64,000 nt of DNA from Eucalyptus grandis (GCF_016545825.1 NC_052618.1:44834196-44898195), one strand, 5' to 3'. Shown: positions 1 through 11,907, numbered from the stretch's first letter. Notes: generated by a model not told the origin, from the sequence alone. Made by a program: numbers and translations.

Positions 1-3000
1 GCGAAAAGGCTTTGTATATTCCCCTTCATAAAGCTAAAGAGAAGACCAGATATCATGACCTTCAAAAAAGGAGACACGATAGAATTAGCAAAAGTAAGTG
101 ACATTATGCATGAATGAGATCAAGTCACGGGGCATTCCTAAAGGGAGAGATTGACAGAGATTGCAGATGATACAATGCATAATGGAGAATCTTCACCAGT
201 AAAAGGAGGAGAGAGCTCTCTGAGCTTTTTCAACAAGACAGTCCTCCTAATGATGGCTAACCTGTCACATCGCCATAAGCCCATTGTTAGAAGTAATCAG
301 GTTCTTTAGGAAGCATCATTCACGATCACTTTTTGGAGGTTTAAGGGTTAGGCTCTTAAAAGTCTCTTTACCAAAGGATGATGCCACTCTCTTCTGTCTC
401 AAATCTAACAGGCCATTTAGCAAATGAATTTAGTTTTTCTTCTCTCTTTTCTGAAAGTTAATTCTTCAGTTACACTCTCATGGACAGTTACACCCATTTA
501 AGGTTTCAGCAAATCCGGAGAATATACATGAACAACAAAGATGAAGAGCATATTCAACATAGTGAAGTTCTGACTATACTCGGTACCAGAGATGTTATTC
601 ACAGATTCATATTAAGAAGTCCTGTTGAACTTTGATCAACGACCAAGCCCAGTACTACGAATTATATTCTGTGCATTTTGAGATCTCACATTAATTAGTA
701 CATCAGTTTGGTTGATCAAAGAGTACTCAAAAGAAGTACATCAAATCGCACTACTGAACCTAGAATTGCCTACGAATTGCCGACAAATTTCACCCCATTT
801 CCTCAGTGCAGATGAAAGTTGTCAAGTTCCATTTTCATCTGTGAAGATCAGGAAACACCGCATTCCATCATCAAGAGCACTAGTTAAACTCCCCCAGGAA
901 GTCACAATCTCATGAGCACTGTTTATGTAGCTTCTGATTGGAACATCTGGTGTTAGTGTTGCTAATCTAAAACTTACTTATCATGGTGATAATCTCACCT
1001 TTTGACTAGACGATGCGATTTAATAAAATCCAGCAACTTAGACTCTACCAGGTGATTTCCTCTGGAAAGTTCTTTAATCCCACTAAAATGTCCTCAAAGT
1101 CTACATGCTTTATGACCATGACCACATTTGATTGGGACAACAATTTTACGATATCTAACTTTAGTATCTGTCACAGATTTGTCTGAATTGCTGACGAGAA
1201 AGGCATGTGGGAGACAGAGCAGATATAGAAAATTATCATCTCTCGGCTCCGTCGAACACGTTACCAGGTCGCAGATGACGAAATAGCTCGCGCAATTCGC
1301 ATAAAGTAAGTTACAGGATTGAGGAAGACAGACGCTTCCTAGTATTCTTTCTTATCCTGGTCCTCAGGACGGATATTCCGAAAAGAGCCCTGAGATGCAG
1401 AACTTCACAGGTTCCTACTGGGCAAAACAAGAGGAGATGAAACTATGGTCCCTGAGACTGATAGCAAGAAAGTGATGGAGTATGATAGAGATGGCTTCTT
1501 TGGTGTTTTCCTTCCAGATGGAACGGTGGTTTAAGGGCAAGTGGATGCAAAAATGAAAGCTAAGCAATAATACCTGTTGGGCCTACTGCTAGGAGTCTCT
1601 CCCATATTGGTCTGCTGTCATCTTCTCTTATTCTCCTTCATCCATAGATTTTTGTCTGCAAACGTGAGTGAAGGTGACGACTGGACAGTTCTCATTGAGG
1701 GTGAAATACCATTGCACAATCATTGAGGAGGGAAATAATGTAAGACCAGGCCCAGTCATGTTACAATGTCTCTCTTTTTTTTTTTCTTTTATAAAGTTAC
1801 TGACAATTATGCAGGATATCATAAAACTTTTACTATGCTCGCCTGAGTTCTGAATCTTGCACAAAAGTCGCGAATGAGAGATGTTATTGGCTCCATCAGT
1901 TTTTCCCAAATCCAAACTCCTATGTCGCATTTGTTGTCGATTTCCTCTTTTCTTGGACATGTGGCATTGATATTGTGCCAAGTAGGCACCACATAGAAAA
2001 AAAATGAAAACTAACAAAATAAAGGCATGAGGAGATCATGACGAAAGGAACCAACAAGGTTGGCATCATTGGAGAGATCAGCCACCGTCTCCAAGACCCT
2101 AATAAGGGTCGCCAACCCTTGCCAAGGGCTCGACAAGGGCCGTTGGTCCTTGAGAAATCAGGAGGAGGCATAATTGTCCTTCTCCCTTACAATCTTTTTA
2201 TTCGTTTTTTTTTTTTTTTTTTGTGGATTTTGTTAATGAATGTACGATGCCACTTGTTAAGCATTCCTAATTTTTAAAAAAAAAATGATAATTTTCGAGA
2301 TAGTGATAACACATCATTAGCAATAATATATTTCCTTAATTATTTGTTAACAAAATCCTTTTTAAATTTTTATTATTTCTTATTTAATTTCGACCTTCCT
2401 TTTCTAGGTGATGCTGACGTGGCACATCACCGTATGAAAATATTGATAAAAAAAAATAAGAAAGCCAACCGTGTTTTCCGTTCCGAGCAAATTTAATAAA
2501 GCTAACGAGATTCCCGTTTCACATTTTCTATGCAAATTTAGGAAATGAAAATTTAAAACTCAAATGCATTGATGAAATGCTTCGGGAAATTGAAAACAAG
2601 TGTTGACACAAAAATTTAGGACTCTTAATGGAATTAACTCAAAATTATTAAATAGAGGAAGACCGCATGAAGCATAACCTTAGATATGTAAATCCCTAAG
2701 TCCATAACGTACCTATAATTAACCCCATGAAATATGTAATACTCGAGCCTAAAACTGAATGGGTGTAACATTGTACTTAGACGGTGTAAAATATACTCTA
2801 CCAATCGTAGACCTGGTTACTCTTTGTTATTATTCCTATCAGACAAAGACCCAGTGTTGCACAGAATTAATACACTTCATAAATAATCAATGACATTGTC
2901 TAAGAAATTAACTATATGATCATGCCCTGCACGGCATACGGAATGCTGTATTAAGGAAAGTAGAATTATAGGGGATTGATATTTCTAATGCCAGTTACCT

Positions 3001-3262
3001 TTTAATTGACAGTTTAAATGGTGGATTTATGAGAAAGGAAAGTAAAATCAATATTTAACTCAACAATTAATTAAATATTTACTTTGAGGTGCCTGCTTAT
3101 CGTGGATTAATTATAATGAGAGGATGTTCGTTCTAGCAGTATACAATTCTAGGAGTCAACCTTAGAAGCGCTTCTCAAAAGAAAACTCGTCATAATATAA
3201 CTTCATAGACATAGATGTTTATTTTAGTCGGAACAATTTTTTGTTTTTCTTACAACACCATT
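1..3262. other. Intergenic, no gene recognised
   Basis: No open frame here is long or protein-like enough to call. The longest frames (about 1628-2017 minus, 2038-2277 plus) overlap each other on opposite strands and show no domain. The stretch is AT-rich, with poly-T and poly-A runs near 2206-2225 and 2275-2285. Fragments of old repeats may be present but none could be named. Confidence 0.6.
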
Positions 3263-3270
3263 GTGGCTAG

Positions 3271-3939
3271 TAGGGGTGTGCATGGTTCGGGCGGGCGATT
3301 CCCGACCTAGAATCGGGAACCGCCCGCTAAGGACCGGTTTCGAAAAATTGAAACCGGGATTCACCCGTTTGTTGTATGGATCCATCCGGAACCCACCATC
3401 GGTCCGGTCCCGATCCGGTGGATCCACAACCTATCTGATAATAATAATATCACTTTTTAAATCCACCATGGAACTGGTTTCCTCGCGAACCCTAGACCTA
3501 TTCTTCTTCTCCTCTTCTTGCAATCATGCTTCTTCACGTGCTGGCCTTTTGAGTTTTGCCCACTAACTACTCGGCATTTTGTCAAGGTTCGCTTTAGACT
3601 TTTTAACTTTTGGACGTGTCCATTTGCTTGGCATTTTGTCAAGGGGGTTCGTGCACTGCTTGCCTTTTGATGCTGGGTAACCTTTTTCGAGAAGAGTAAA
3701 GATAGGATGGAAGGCCTTTTGTCCACCGCTAAGGAGGATGAGTGAGGATACATGCGTAGCTCCCTGTTAATTAGTAATTTCATTTTTTTTAATATTAAAA
3801 ATTAATCGGTCCAGTCTGGGTAGGTGGGTGGGCGGATCCGCCCATGGAACCGGGAACCGGACCGGTTCCCTCAAGAACCACCGGTTCCGGTCCGCTTTCG
3901 AGCGGTCCGGGCGGATCCCGATTCTTTTACACACCCTTA
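3271..3939. mobile_element. hAT-type MITE (non-autonomous DNA transposon)
   Basis: The element begins TAGGGGTGTGCA and ends TTTACACACCCTTA, so its ends are inverted copies of a YAGGGGTGT-like terminus typical of hAT elements. It is flanked by an 8-bp near-duplication, GTGGCTAG at 3263-3270 and GTGACTAG at 3940-3947 (7 of 8 match), the length hAT transposases make. The subterminal parts are GC-rich and inverted (runs of CCGGTTCC, GGGCGGATCC). There is no transposase; the overlapping frames inside are low-complexity. Class is inferred from termini and target duplication. Confidence 0.75.
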
Positions 3940-3947
3940 GTGACTAG

Positions 3948-4281
3948 GATTTGAGCAAATTCTTAAAAGGTTCAAAGGAGAAGAAATAGACGGGAGATCC
4001 ACCATACGGTGAGAGATCCCGTTATATCACCTCTCGTATTCCCTAGTTGGTGAGAAAGAAAAATAATCACTTATCAAGGAGGTGTGTGAGACGTGTGGTC
4101 ACCGGTACATTAAAATAAGGAATACAACACAGCTCTTCATTAGGAACAACCACAAGCAACCCTCGGAGGTGGGCAACCACCGGTTTGAGTTGAGGTTAAG
4201 AAAGAGTACATGAACTTGTTCTTTCTTAGCTAATGATCCTAAAACACGCCCCAAGAACATGTATCATGTTGGTATCTCTTA
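3948..4281. other. Intergenic spacer
   Basis: Short spacer between two MITEs. Nothing gene-like is seen. Confidence 0.6.
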
Positions 4282-5001
4282 GGTTGCGTTTGATCATTCA
4301 GATTTCTAAATAGGATAAAACTGGATAAGATAGGATAAGAAATCTAGAGATTTATTCATATTTTATCCATTGTTTGGTGAGTTACGGATTTATTATCGGA
4401 TATATTCATATTATATTATATACATTATTTGGTATAAATGTACATCAATGTAAATAAACATAAAAGTTCACAAAAGTAGATGATAAAAACCTCTTGCAAC
4501 ACCCTTGCCTACTTCGTTTTTATTTGGCTTTGTTTTCCCTCTCTTATTAATTATCTTCATATTTATTTCTTTTTTCCCCTTCCATCGTTTGCTAATAGAG
4601 GTTTATCAAATAATAAATTGTACTAACATACCTACAATACCTAAAATTTGTAATAAATATGAATAATTTTATTTATATTGAATTTATATTATAAGATATA
4701 ATCAAATTCAAATATATAAATGAAAAAAGACTAAATTCTTATTTTTATTTTCAAATATTATTTATATTAAAATATAATTTTAATTTTATTAATTTAATAA
4801 GCTTCTTATTTGAGAAAAATAACGTTTTTATTGTGGATAACAAAAATCCTATTCACCTTTATCCCACCTTCCCATAGGATAATTTTATTTATTCCATATC
4901 TCTCTTAAATCTGATTTTATTCTGTATTGAGTAGGTATTAAATACATGATATAATAAATTTTATTATATCCTTAATTTTATCCTGATTGCTAAATGTAGC
5001 T
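4282..5001. mobile_element. Probable PIF/Harbinger-type MITE
   Basis: The left end GGTTGCGTTTGATCATTCAG and the inverted right end AGCTACATTTAGCAATCAGG are similar, and TTA flanks both sides (4279-4281 and 5002-5004). A 3-bp TTA target duplication and a GNNTNCNTTTG terminus suggest PIF/Harbinger. The interior is very AT-rich and has GGATAA-type repeats near both ends (GGATAAGATAGGATAAG on the left, inverted TTATCC on the right). The terminal match is imperfect, so the class and exact ends are tentative. Confidence 0.5.
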
Positions 5002-5004
5002 TTA

Positions 5005-5685
5005 ATATATTGTGTTAACTTAAAATTTTATATGAAATTTGAATATGAATAATCTCCAATATTTGAATTTTAAGTTTCATTTAGGGCAGCACTATCTCCA
5101 CCCATTGTAAAACTAAATTGAACCCATTTTTGCTTTAAAAAAACAACATTGCTCTTAATCATTCAATTTCAATTTAAAATAATGGCTCCACGTTTTTGTA
5201 CTTCCCTTCCTTTTTTTTTAGTTTTCCTATTTATAAGTAGCATCAAGTTGCCATAATTAAAAATATCACATGTTTTATTTTTGCTTATTGTGGGTATCCA
5301 TGTATGTTAAAGGCACTATATTTTCTTTTCTATTAGTGGATTTTACTTCATAAAATTTAACTTTGTCGAAAAGGGAAATTTTTCAACAAAACCTAGTTCT
5401 TCTTTACATTGCCGAGTGAATGTATGAATTAATTTTCAAGTAGAATCAAGAGATAACTTTGCTAACACAATCACATGATTATAAGCTTTTACTTTTGTTG
5501 TGCATATCACCATTGAACCATTTCTTATTAATTGTCTTTTATATACATATACATAAAAAGAGCAGTGATTAGATGAGAAAGAAAAAAACTCTTTAAAGAT
5601 TTTCCAAAACAGAATCCCAATTACATTAAATATAATTGAATCAAAGTTTTGCATAAAATAAGAAATTTTGTTAAAATGTTAGTGA
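5005..5685. other. Intergenic, AT-rich
   Basis: Very AT-rich with no supported gene. The one open frame (5436-5654 minus) is low-complexity. Confidence 0.6.
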
Positions 5686-5910
5686 AATTTCATCTTTTTG
5701 GATTGGCAAAAAGATGTTGACATTTAATATATATGGCAACTAGATTCGACATAAAACCATTAGGATTCGCCTCAGTGGCCATTTTTCCAACATGGAATGG
5801 GGAGGTGAGGAGTTCAAATCCCCACATTCTCGGGGGATGGGATGAGAACGCGTAAGTTTCCACTACTTTAAATTGTAATTAATTGATTAATAGCAATTTC
5901 ATCTTTTTGG
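5686..5910 (+). mobile_element. SINE-like unit
   Basis: A perfect 16-bp direct repeat, AATTTCATCTTTTTGG, stands at 5686-5701 and 5895-5910 and looks like a target-site duplication. Between the copies is a tRNA-like box A candidate (CTCAGTGGCC, 5771-5780) and, about 36 bp on, a box B candidate (GAGTTCAAATCC, about 5810-5820). The pol III boxes lie about 70 bp inside the left repeat, farther than usual, so the 5' end may not be the true SINE end. It could instead be an old tRNA-derived fragment inside another repeat. Confidence 0.4.
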
Positions 5911-6152
5911 TAAATACGGAATAAATTAAATTAAGTGATATAGTGGTGGAAATAGCGCAACCCTTCATTTAATACCAAACTTCCCGATTTAAAAAAAAAA
6001 AATAAGATCTCGAAATATCTTATGATATTTCTTTCGTAATATTGAAAAACTTAAGATTACTTCCATTTTTGGAAACGCCAATGTAGCTCTTAGGCAAGAA
6101 GAGAAACTCCCGTGGAGAGAAAATGTCAACCAAAATCTAGCAGTAGCGCATA

Positions 6153-6153
<1 letters not shown>

Positions 6154-6213
<60 letters not shown>
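6154..6213. repeat. (CT)n microsatellite in presumed 5' UTR
   Basis: An almost pure CT dinucleotide run of about 60 bp ends 5 bp before the ATG of the BAP31-like gene. CT/GA tracts are common in plant 5' UTRs and core promoters. Its length is probably variable between individuals. Confidence 0.9.
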
Positions 6214-6217
<4 letters not shown>

Positions 6218-6218
6218 A

Positions 6219-6668
6219 ATGGCTCTGGTGTGGGTGATGCTCGGGAACCTAGCGGCAATGGAGGCGGTCATGCTCCTCGTCCTCCCCGCCCCCGGCCTCG
6301 ACGTCCTCCACAGGGTTCTGAGCTCCTTCACCCGCGGCCTCCTCAAGCCCCTCCTCTCTGTCGTGCCGCTCTGCCTCTTCCTGCTCCTGGACATCCACTG
6401 GAAGTACGAGACCCGCCCCAGCTGCGAGCTTGAGTCGTGGTGCCCTCCGACGGTGCGCCTCCGCGACCAGAAGTCCGTCCTAAAGAGCCAGCGCAACGCC
6501 TTCCTGATCGGCGCCGCCCTGGCCTTCTACTGGCTGCTCTACTCCGTCGCGCACATGGTGGTCAAGATCGAGCAGCTCAACCAGCTTCTCGCCCGGCTCA
6601 AGGACCGCGACTCAAGAGCGGTTTGCGGCGGGATCAGGAAACAGACTAAGTGGCGATTGCGTGGATAG
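6219..6668 (+). CDS. BAP31-like ER membrane protein (plant short type)
   Basis: A 149-residue intronless gene. It resembles the plant short members of the B-cell receptor-associated protein 31 family, endoplasmic reticulum proteins that help sort or export membrane cargo. Three hydrophobic segments are seen: about residues 4-24, 42-60 (LLSVVPLCLFLLLDIHW) and 93-114. Between the second and third is the polar family signature with KYE, two cysteines and RDQKSVLKSQRN. After the last segment comes a short amphipathic stretch (IEQLNQLLARLKDRD), the remnant of the coiled coil of the longer animal proteins. There is no dilysine retention signal; the end is KWRLRG. The ATG follows the CT tract directly and opens the first hydrophobic segment as in relatives. 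The reading frame is GC-rich against AT-rich flanks. Family assignment is firm, the exact cargo unknown. Confidence 0.85.
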   Translation: MALVWVMLGNLAAMEAVMLLVLPAPGLDVLHRVLSSFTRGLLKPLLSVVPLCLFLLLDIHWKYETRPSCELESWCPPTVRLRDQKSVLKSQRNAFLIGAALAFYWLLYSVAHMVVKIEQLNQLLARLKDRDSRAVCGGIRKQTKWRLRG

Positions 6669-7002
6669 AGGTTTCCGTTGTATACTCTCTAGGCTAGGGC
6701 ACATCATATTTTTTTTATTAAGGTTTAGCTGGATTTTCTCCATTTTGGGTTGAACGATTGGCCTACTGGCATTTTTAACTTTCAGCTTGAATGGGGAGTT
6801 GAATTCAATTGAAATCGATGAGATTTACTTCCGCAGTTGTTTGCACATGCTAAATAATTATATTGGCTATATGTTTAAGATGACCAAGTTGTCAATATGG
6901 ATAAACATGGGACTAATGCTTGACGCATCATGGATGATCACCAGGACCAATATCGATATCAGCCATCGACATTAGCGCACATCAACAGCGCACTTTGGTG
7001 AC
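6669..7002. other. Presumed 3' UTR and spacer
   Basis: Between the BAP31-like stop and the copia LTR. No gene seen. The last five bases (GTGAC, 6998-7002) are the left target duplication of the copia element. Confidence 0.6.
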
Positions 7003-7426
7003 TGATGGTTTTAATTGGTGATGGGCTTAAGGCCCGTCTGCCCATGCTGGGCCCAAAAGGCCCGACCCACGGGAATAGGGCCCGTGGATGGGGGAAGGTA
7101 TAAAAGGGAGGAGAGAGAGAGAGAAGACACCGGTTGGAACATAACGTACGTCTTCTCCTCTCCCGCACGCTCTCTCTCTCAAAAGAAGAACAGTAAGCAT
7201 ACGGCGACAATGTCTTCCCTTCAAGGCGTCATCGGATCGAACAAGGGACAAATTCTCTTCCTCTTATCGGCATTGGTGTCTAATCTGTGGCTAACAAGGT
7301 ACGCTCGAATCCGTGGTGTGTTTTACGATCGGTGATACGTGTTATTCCCGGGCTTCGTCTTCCGCATTGATCTAGGGGTTCGATTTAGTGTCGAATCCGT
7401 TTTTCGGGGATCAGTTATTCCCAACA
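7003..7426 (+). repeat. 5' LTR of copia element 1
   Basis: 424 bp, TG...CA ends. It has a TATA box (TATAAAAG, about 7099-7106) after GGGCCC-rich sequence (AAAGGCCCG, TAGGGCCCG). By hand it differs from the 3' LTR at about 14 positions plus small indels, roughly 3 percent. Confidence 0.95.
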
Positions 7427-7427
7427 T

Positions 7428-7440
7428 TGTTATCAGAGCC
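7428..7440 (+). other. Primer-binding site, copia element 1
   Basis: TGTTATCAGAGCC follows the LTR after one base and matches the 3' end of initiator tRNA-Met (usual form TGGTATCAGAGC) with one change. Confidence 0.85.
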
Positions 7441-8070
7441 CTAGTTCACGTTTTTCCCGACCTGTTTGATGTTTTTGATTGAATTTTCGCGAAGAAAATC
7501 GGCCGGCACGGATCGGGGCGAGAAATCCCGACACCCAAGCGTTGTTCGGCCATTTTTCTGAGTTTTCGTAAGTAAAAATCGAATTTTGAAGACATTGGGT
7601 GAAAGAGGTCGTCGAGGCGAGTCCGGCGACATGTCGTGCGCAGCCGGGCGACGCCGCACGCGCCCACACGCGCGGCCAGAAGGCGCTGCGCGTGGGCGCG
7701 ACGCGCCCGAAAGCGCTGGCTCGCCCAGCGCGTGCGCCACACGCGCCAGTGGCGAACCGGCACGTGGGTGCCGGCGGCCGGCGAACCGGACGCACCGGTC
7801 GGCGGACCGACGCGTGCTGACGTCATCGATGATGTCAGCAATGACGCCGGATGGCCGGGCGGTCACCGGCCGGCGACCCGACCCGACCCGAACCGCGGAC
7901 GCCCGGCACGCGCGCGGCACGTGCCAAATGACGTCTGCGTGACGTCAGCCCGCACACGCGCGCGGCACATGCGGGTGGTTCGCGCGAACCGGCCCGACCG
8001 GTCCGTCGACTTGACCGTTAACCCGTTGACCGACCGTTGACCGTTGACTCGAAAAAAAAAAAAAAAAAAA
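7441..8070 (+). other. GC-rich retrotransposon leader
   Basis: Very CpG-rich segment between primer site and gag. It has several ACGT-core palindromes: TGACGTCA near 7818-7826 and near 7940-7947, and related TGATGTCA and TGACGTCT copies. It ends in a short poly-A (about 8052-8069). Overlapping open frames on both strands are composition artefacts. Confidence 0.6.
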
Positions 8071-8224
8071 TTTATTTCTTTTTCAATTATATTTGTGTGG
8101 GTTATAGGTAATCCATTTTTTATTCTGCATTTGTTGCATGAATCATGGAAAATTATGTATTTTCCATTTTGTTTATTATGGATTATAAGTGATCCATTTT
8201 AGTTCTGCATTTGTTGCAGGAACT

Positions 8225-9400
8225 ATGATGCGTTATGCACGGATACACCAATCCCGAGAACGGATGAAGGAAGAGCTAGACCGAAAAGGCTGATGAAAGA
8301 GTTAGTGATTATCGGTAGCTTGATGATGATTTAGTATCACATATGGTCAAGGTCAATCAGATGATACAGGAAATCATCTGGAATGGTTATTTTATGCCGG
8401 ATTTTGAGAAGCTGCCTGCTCTGATGAACACTCTTCCACCTGAATGGCAAGCTGTGTTAGATCGGCTATGGGAGGTCAACGTGGTCCCGGATTATAGGAG
8501 TCTAGTGAAAGCTTTTGTAAAAGAGTACTATAGGATTGAGTTGGCCAAAACTTCAACCCTTAGATTGAGCGCCACATGGCGTAGAGTAAATGCGCTTTGG
8601 TGGCGACATGAAAGCTCTCCAAAAGTTTTTCCATGGTTGGCAAATGTGCCTTCAGTTTTCTCAGATGTTTTGACTGATAGATTAGAAGGGACATTCCCTA
8701 TTTATTTCTTAGATTAGTTTGAGATGTTATTGAGTGTGAATATCTTTTTCTATGTTGATATTTTTCTTCTGTGTATATTACTTAGTGTAATGGATTGTTG
8801 TATTATGTTGAAAGCATTATTGTTTTATTGGATATCAATTATCTGTTGCTTTCTATTATTGTTGGTTGCTATGGGTAATTAGCTGTGGGTAGTTTAGAAG
8901 TTTTTGTAGCTTCATAAAAATTGATTTTGCATATGACAATCATATTAATGATAGTTTTAAGTTAGGATTTTTGGAGGATGATTGGAAACGTAGTGACCTT
9001 TTGATTCTAAAACCTTACTTGAAATTGTTCATTAATATGATGGGTCTCAGGTAAAAGGGATGCATAAATTATAGGCATTAATTATTCGTGCATATAAGTC
9101 TGATGTGTTCAGATCGATGGTTTCAGCAACTAAGAATGTAATTGCTGATATGAACGGCAACAATTGTGGAATATTGAATATCAAGATTCAATATGTGCTG
9201 GAAAAGCAAGAAGCACTAGAAGCTCTTGACCAAGTTATGGAAGATCTTGAGGATGCTGTGCGCCACCTTGAGCTAGTAGAGGACTGCCTATCGGCATTTG
9301 AGCCAAAAATAGACATTGGCTATGCTGGTCCTAGCTCAGAAAGGGCTTTGAGCTCTAAGCACAAGCGTATTGATTCGTTCAATATGTGGGAATGCAAATG
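8225..9400 (+). pseudogene. gag remnant of copia element 1
   Basis: Broken capsid region. A frame at 8343-8717 has a gag-like stretch (NQMIQEI...LPALMNTLPPEW), similar to the part of plant copia Gag that precedes LP-S-W. A second frame at 9105-9401 (QVMEDLEDAVRHLELV...) ends in a basic tail (SKHKRIDS) that leads towards the zinc knuckle. Several stops and a low-similarity gap separate them, so no full Gag can be made. Confidence 0.6.
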
Positions 9401-9483
9401 ATCAAATCCTTATTGTAAGAAATCAAGAGTTAACCAACACAAAAGAGGAAAACGTCCTCAAGTGAAGAAAAAGTCAAGTGTGA

Positions 9484-9712
9484 GGTGTTACAATTGTGAC
9501 AAGAAAATGTCACTATGCTCGCAACTGTTGTGAGCCGAAAAAGGTAAACACCTCTTGTACATTTGAGAACTTTGATTATGTGTTAAATTCTGAATTATTG
9601 GCTGAATCTAATCCTTTGTGGACTGTAGATTCAGGAAAGACAGACCATGTAGCGAAGGATAGAGAATCCTTCGTGGAATTCCGTCGATACCGACTGTAAC
9701 TAAGTGGATCTA
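9484..9712 (+). pseudogene. Zinc knuckle and protease remnant, copia element 1
   Basis: Around 9484-9535 the pattern CYNC...CHYARNC is a CCHC nucleic-acid-binding knuckle with a frameshift in the middle. Downstream, LWTVDSGKTDHVA is the aspartic protease active-site region; the family motif is DSGATDH, and here K replaces the alanine. It runs to a stop near 9699, and the frame resumes at 9714. Confidence 0.75.
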
Positions 9713-9713
9713 T

Positions 9714-10973
9714 GTGGAATATAACTCCAGAAATGAAGTTAAATGGATTGGCACCTACCAATTGAACATGCATGGTGAACGCATCTTGTTCCTACATGAC
9801 GTTCCATATGCTCTAGAGATTCGTCGAAATTTAACGTCTATTTTGGTGTTGGTTAAACTTTTTTTTATGAACTTCCATAATAAAGGTGTAGATTTGTGTT
9901 TAGATACAAACTACTATGGCTGTGGTCACTTTCTGGATGGTTTTATTGACAGTAGTGATGTCAATATGTTATTCCCTTGTTTCGCGTCTTTTACTTCATG
10001 TGATAATGATGTGAATGTGTGGCATGCTAGACTTGGTCATATTGGCCAACAACATATGAATAGACTAGCCAAAGAGGGCTTCTTGGGCAATATTGAAAAA
10101 GTCGATTTGTCCATATGTAAGCATTGTCTAGAAGGGAAAACGACAAAGAAACCATTTGGAAAAGGTAAAAGAGCTGACGTTCCTCTGCATTTAATCCATT
10201 ATGACGTTTGTGGTTCAATGAATGTGAGAGGAAGGCATGGGGCTGTTTATTTCATCATATTTATTGATGATTATACTCGATTCGGACATGTCTATTTGAT
10301 TTCTCATAAATCTGAAGCATTATGTTGTTTCAAAAGGTTTATGAACTTGGAAGAAAATCAATTAGATAAGAAAATAAAAGTATTGAGATTTGATCAAGGT
10401 CGAGAATATTTATCTGATGAGTTCAGAAAATTATGTGATGAAAAGGGAATAGAAAGACAGTTGTCTATTCCATATACTCCTCAACAAAATGGTGTTACGG
10501 AGACAAGAAACAGAACCCTACTGGAAATGGTTAGGTCCATGATGGCGCATGCTAACTTACATATCACTTTTTGGAGTGATGCGTTATTAACTGCTGCCTA
10601 TATACTTAACTGGGTGCCTTCCAAATCAGTTAATTCCACTCCATATGAGTTATGGACAGGTAGAAAACCGGACTTAAGTTTTCTTAAGCCATGGGGTTGT
10701 ACTGTTTATACTCATGAGTCCTCTTACAAGTTTGGGAAATTGGGTCCTAAAGGAAATAAGAGTATTTTAATGAGATACTCCGAACACTCGAAAGGGTATG
10801 TGTTCGTAGGTGAGCAGGAAAGTGGGAGTATAATTGAATTTGAATCACGGGATGTTACATTCTTAGTGGATGAATTTCCTAAGAAGGGCGAAATATGGGA
10901 AGATTACCCCTATTTGAAACCTTGGATCAAGATAATGATATTAATGGAGTTCATCCAAGTGGGAGTAATATGA
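9714..10973 (+). pseudogene. GAG-pre-integrase and integrase, copia element 1
   Basis: A 419-residue open stretch. The histidine-cysteine region is VWHARLGHIG...H...CKHC (about residues 102-138), the GAG-pre-integrase zinc fold. The integrase core follows with IDDYTRFGHVY, a DQGREY segment and TPQQNGV near residues 180-260; the usual last part of the triad is altered in its surroundings (VTETRNRT where AERRNRT is common). The C-terminal part has the conserved YELWTGRKPDLSFLKPWGC. It is the best-kept part of the element but is not joined to an intact protease or reverse transcriptase. Confidence 0.9.
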
Positions 10974-11155
10974 GAAGTGATGAATTGAATTCAACTCATT
11001 CTCAATTACAACCACATGATGAAATGATATCATCATTATCTAATCCGAGTGGGAGCATAATGGGGAATAATGTGCTAAGTGTACAATCTCCCATACGGCG
11101 AACAAGTCGCTAGAGTATTCCCGGTTGAAGTTTTGACATTGAAGGGGAAACTTTT

Positions 11156-11880
11156 ATGATTGCTCCACAAGATGAGGATGAGCCAAGAAATATTAATGAG
11201 GCTCTGAAATGCCCTAGTAAGGAAAAATGGATTAATGCAATGGAAGAGAAAATGAAGTCAATGAAATCAAACCAAGTCTGGGAACTGGTTGATCTTCCAA
11301 AAAGGACGCAGAGCTATTGGGAACAAGTGGGTTCTCAAAATAAAGCGAAAGGCTGATGGCTCGATAGAAAGGCATAAGGCCCGCCTTGTGGCGAAGGGGT
11401 ATAATCAATAGGAAGGAATTGATTATGAAGATACATTTTCTCCCATAGTGAGATTTACCTTTATTCGCATAATTCTGGCAATAGTGTTTAGTATGGATCT
11501 TGAGTTACATCAAATGGATGTAAAGACTGTTTTCCTCAATGGAGAATTAGAGGAATGAACATATATGGAACAACCTGCTGGTTTCATAGTGAAAGGCCAA
11601 GAAGAAAAAGTATGTCGACTTTTGAGGTCGATATATGGTCTTAAGCAGTCATCAAGACAATGGTATATACGTTTTCATAATGCCATAATGACATATGATT
11701 TAACGATGATTGGTGAGGATCATTGTGTATATATCAAAAGATCCAAAGATCAATTTGTGATCATATCATTATATGTTGATGATATACTAATTGCCGGAAG
11801 CAATATGTAGCTTGTCAATACTATCAAAAGTTGGTTGTCTTCCAATTTTGAATTGAAGGATATGGGATTGTAAACCCATA
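11156..11880 (+). pseudogene. Reverse transcriptase remnant, copia element 1
   Basis: Fragments of the copia reverse transcriptase. EDEPRNINEALKCPSKEKW opens it, MDVKT.FLNGELEE and GLKQSSRQWY follow, and the catalytic YVDDILIAGSN is present (about 11770-11805). Stops interrupt it at 11409-11411 (TAG for a glutamine) and 11556-11558 (TGA), and there are frameshifts near 11330 and after 11810. It cannot make a working enzyme. Confidence 0.9.
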
Positions 11881-11907
11881 GACACTCCTATTGCAAAAGG
11901 TGATGGA

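Noticed and set aside
5989..6496. Minus-strand frames rich in RE repeats
   Set aside because: Made by the (CT)n tract and the antisense of the BAP31-like gene.
7433..8040. Several overlapping long open frames on both strands in the copia leader
   Set aside because: High GC lowers stop frequency; no domain, and they overlap one another on both strands.
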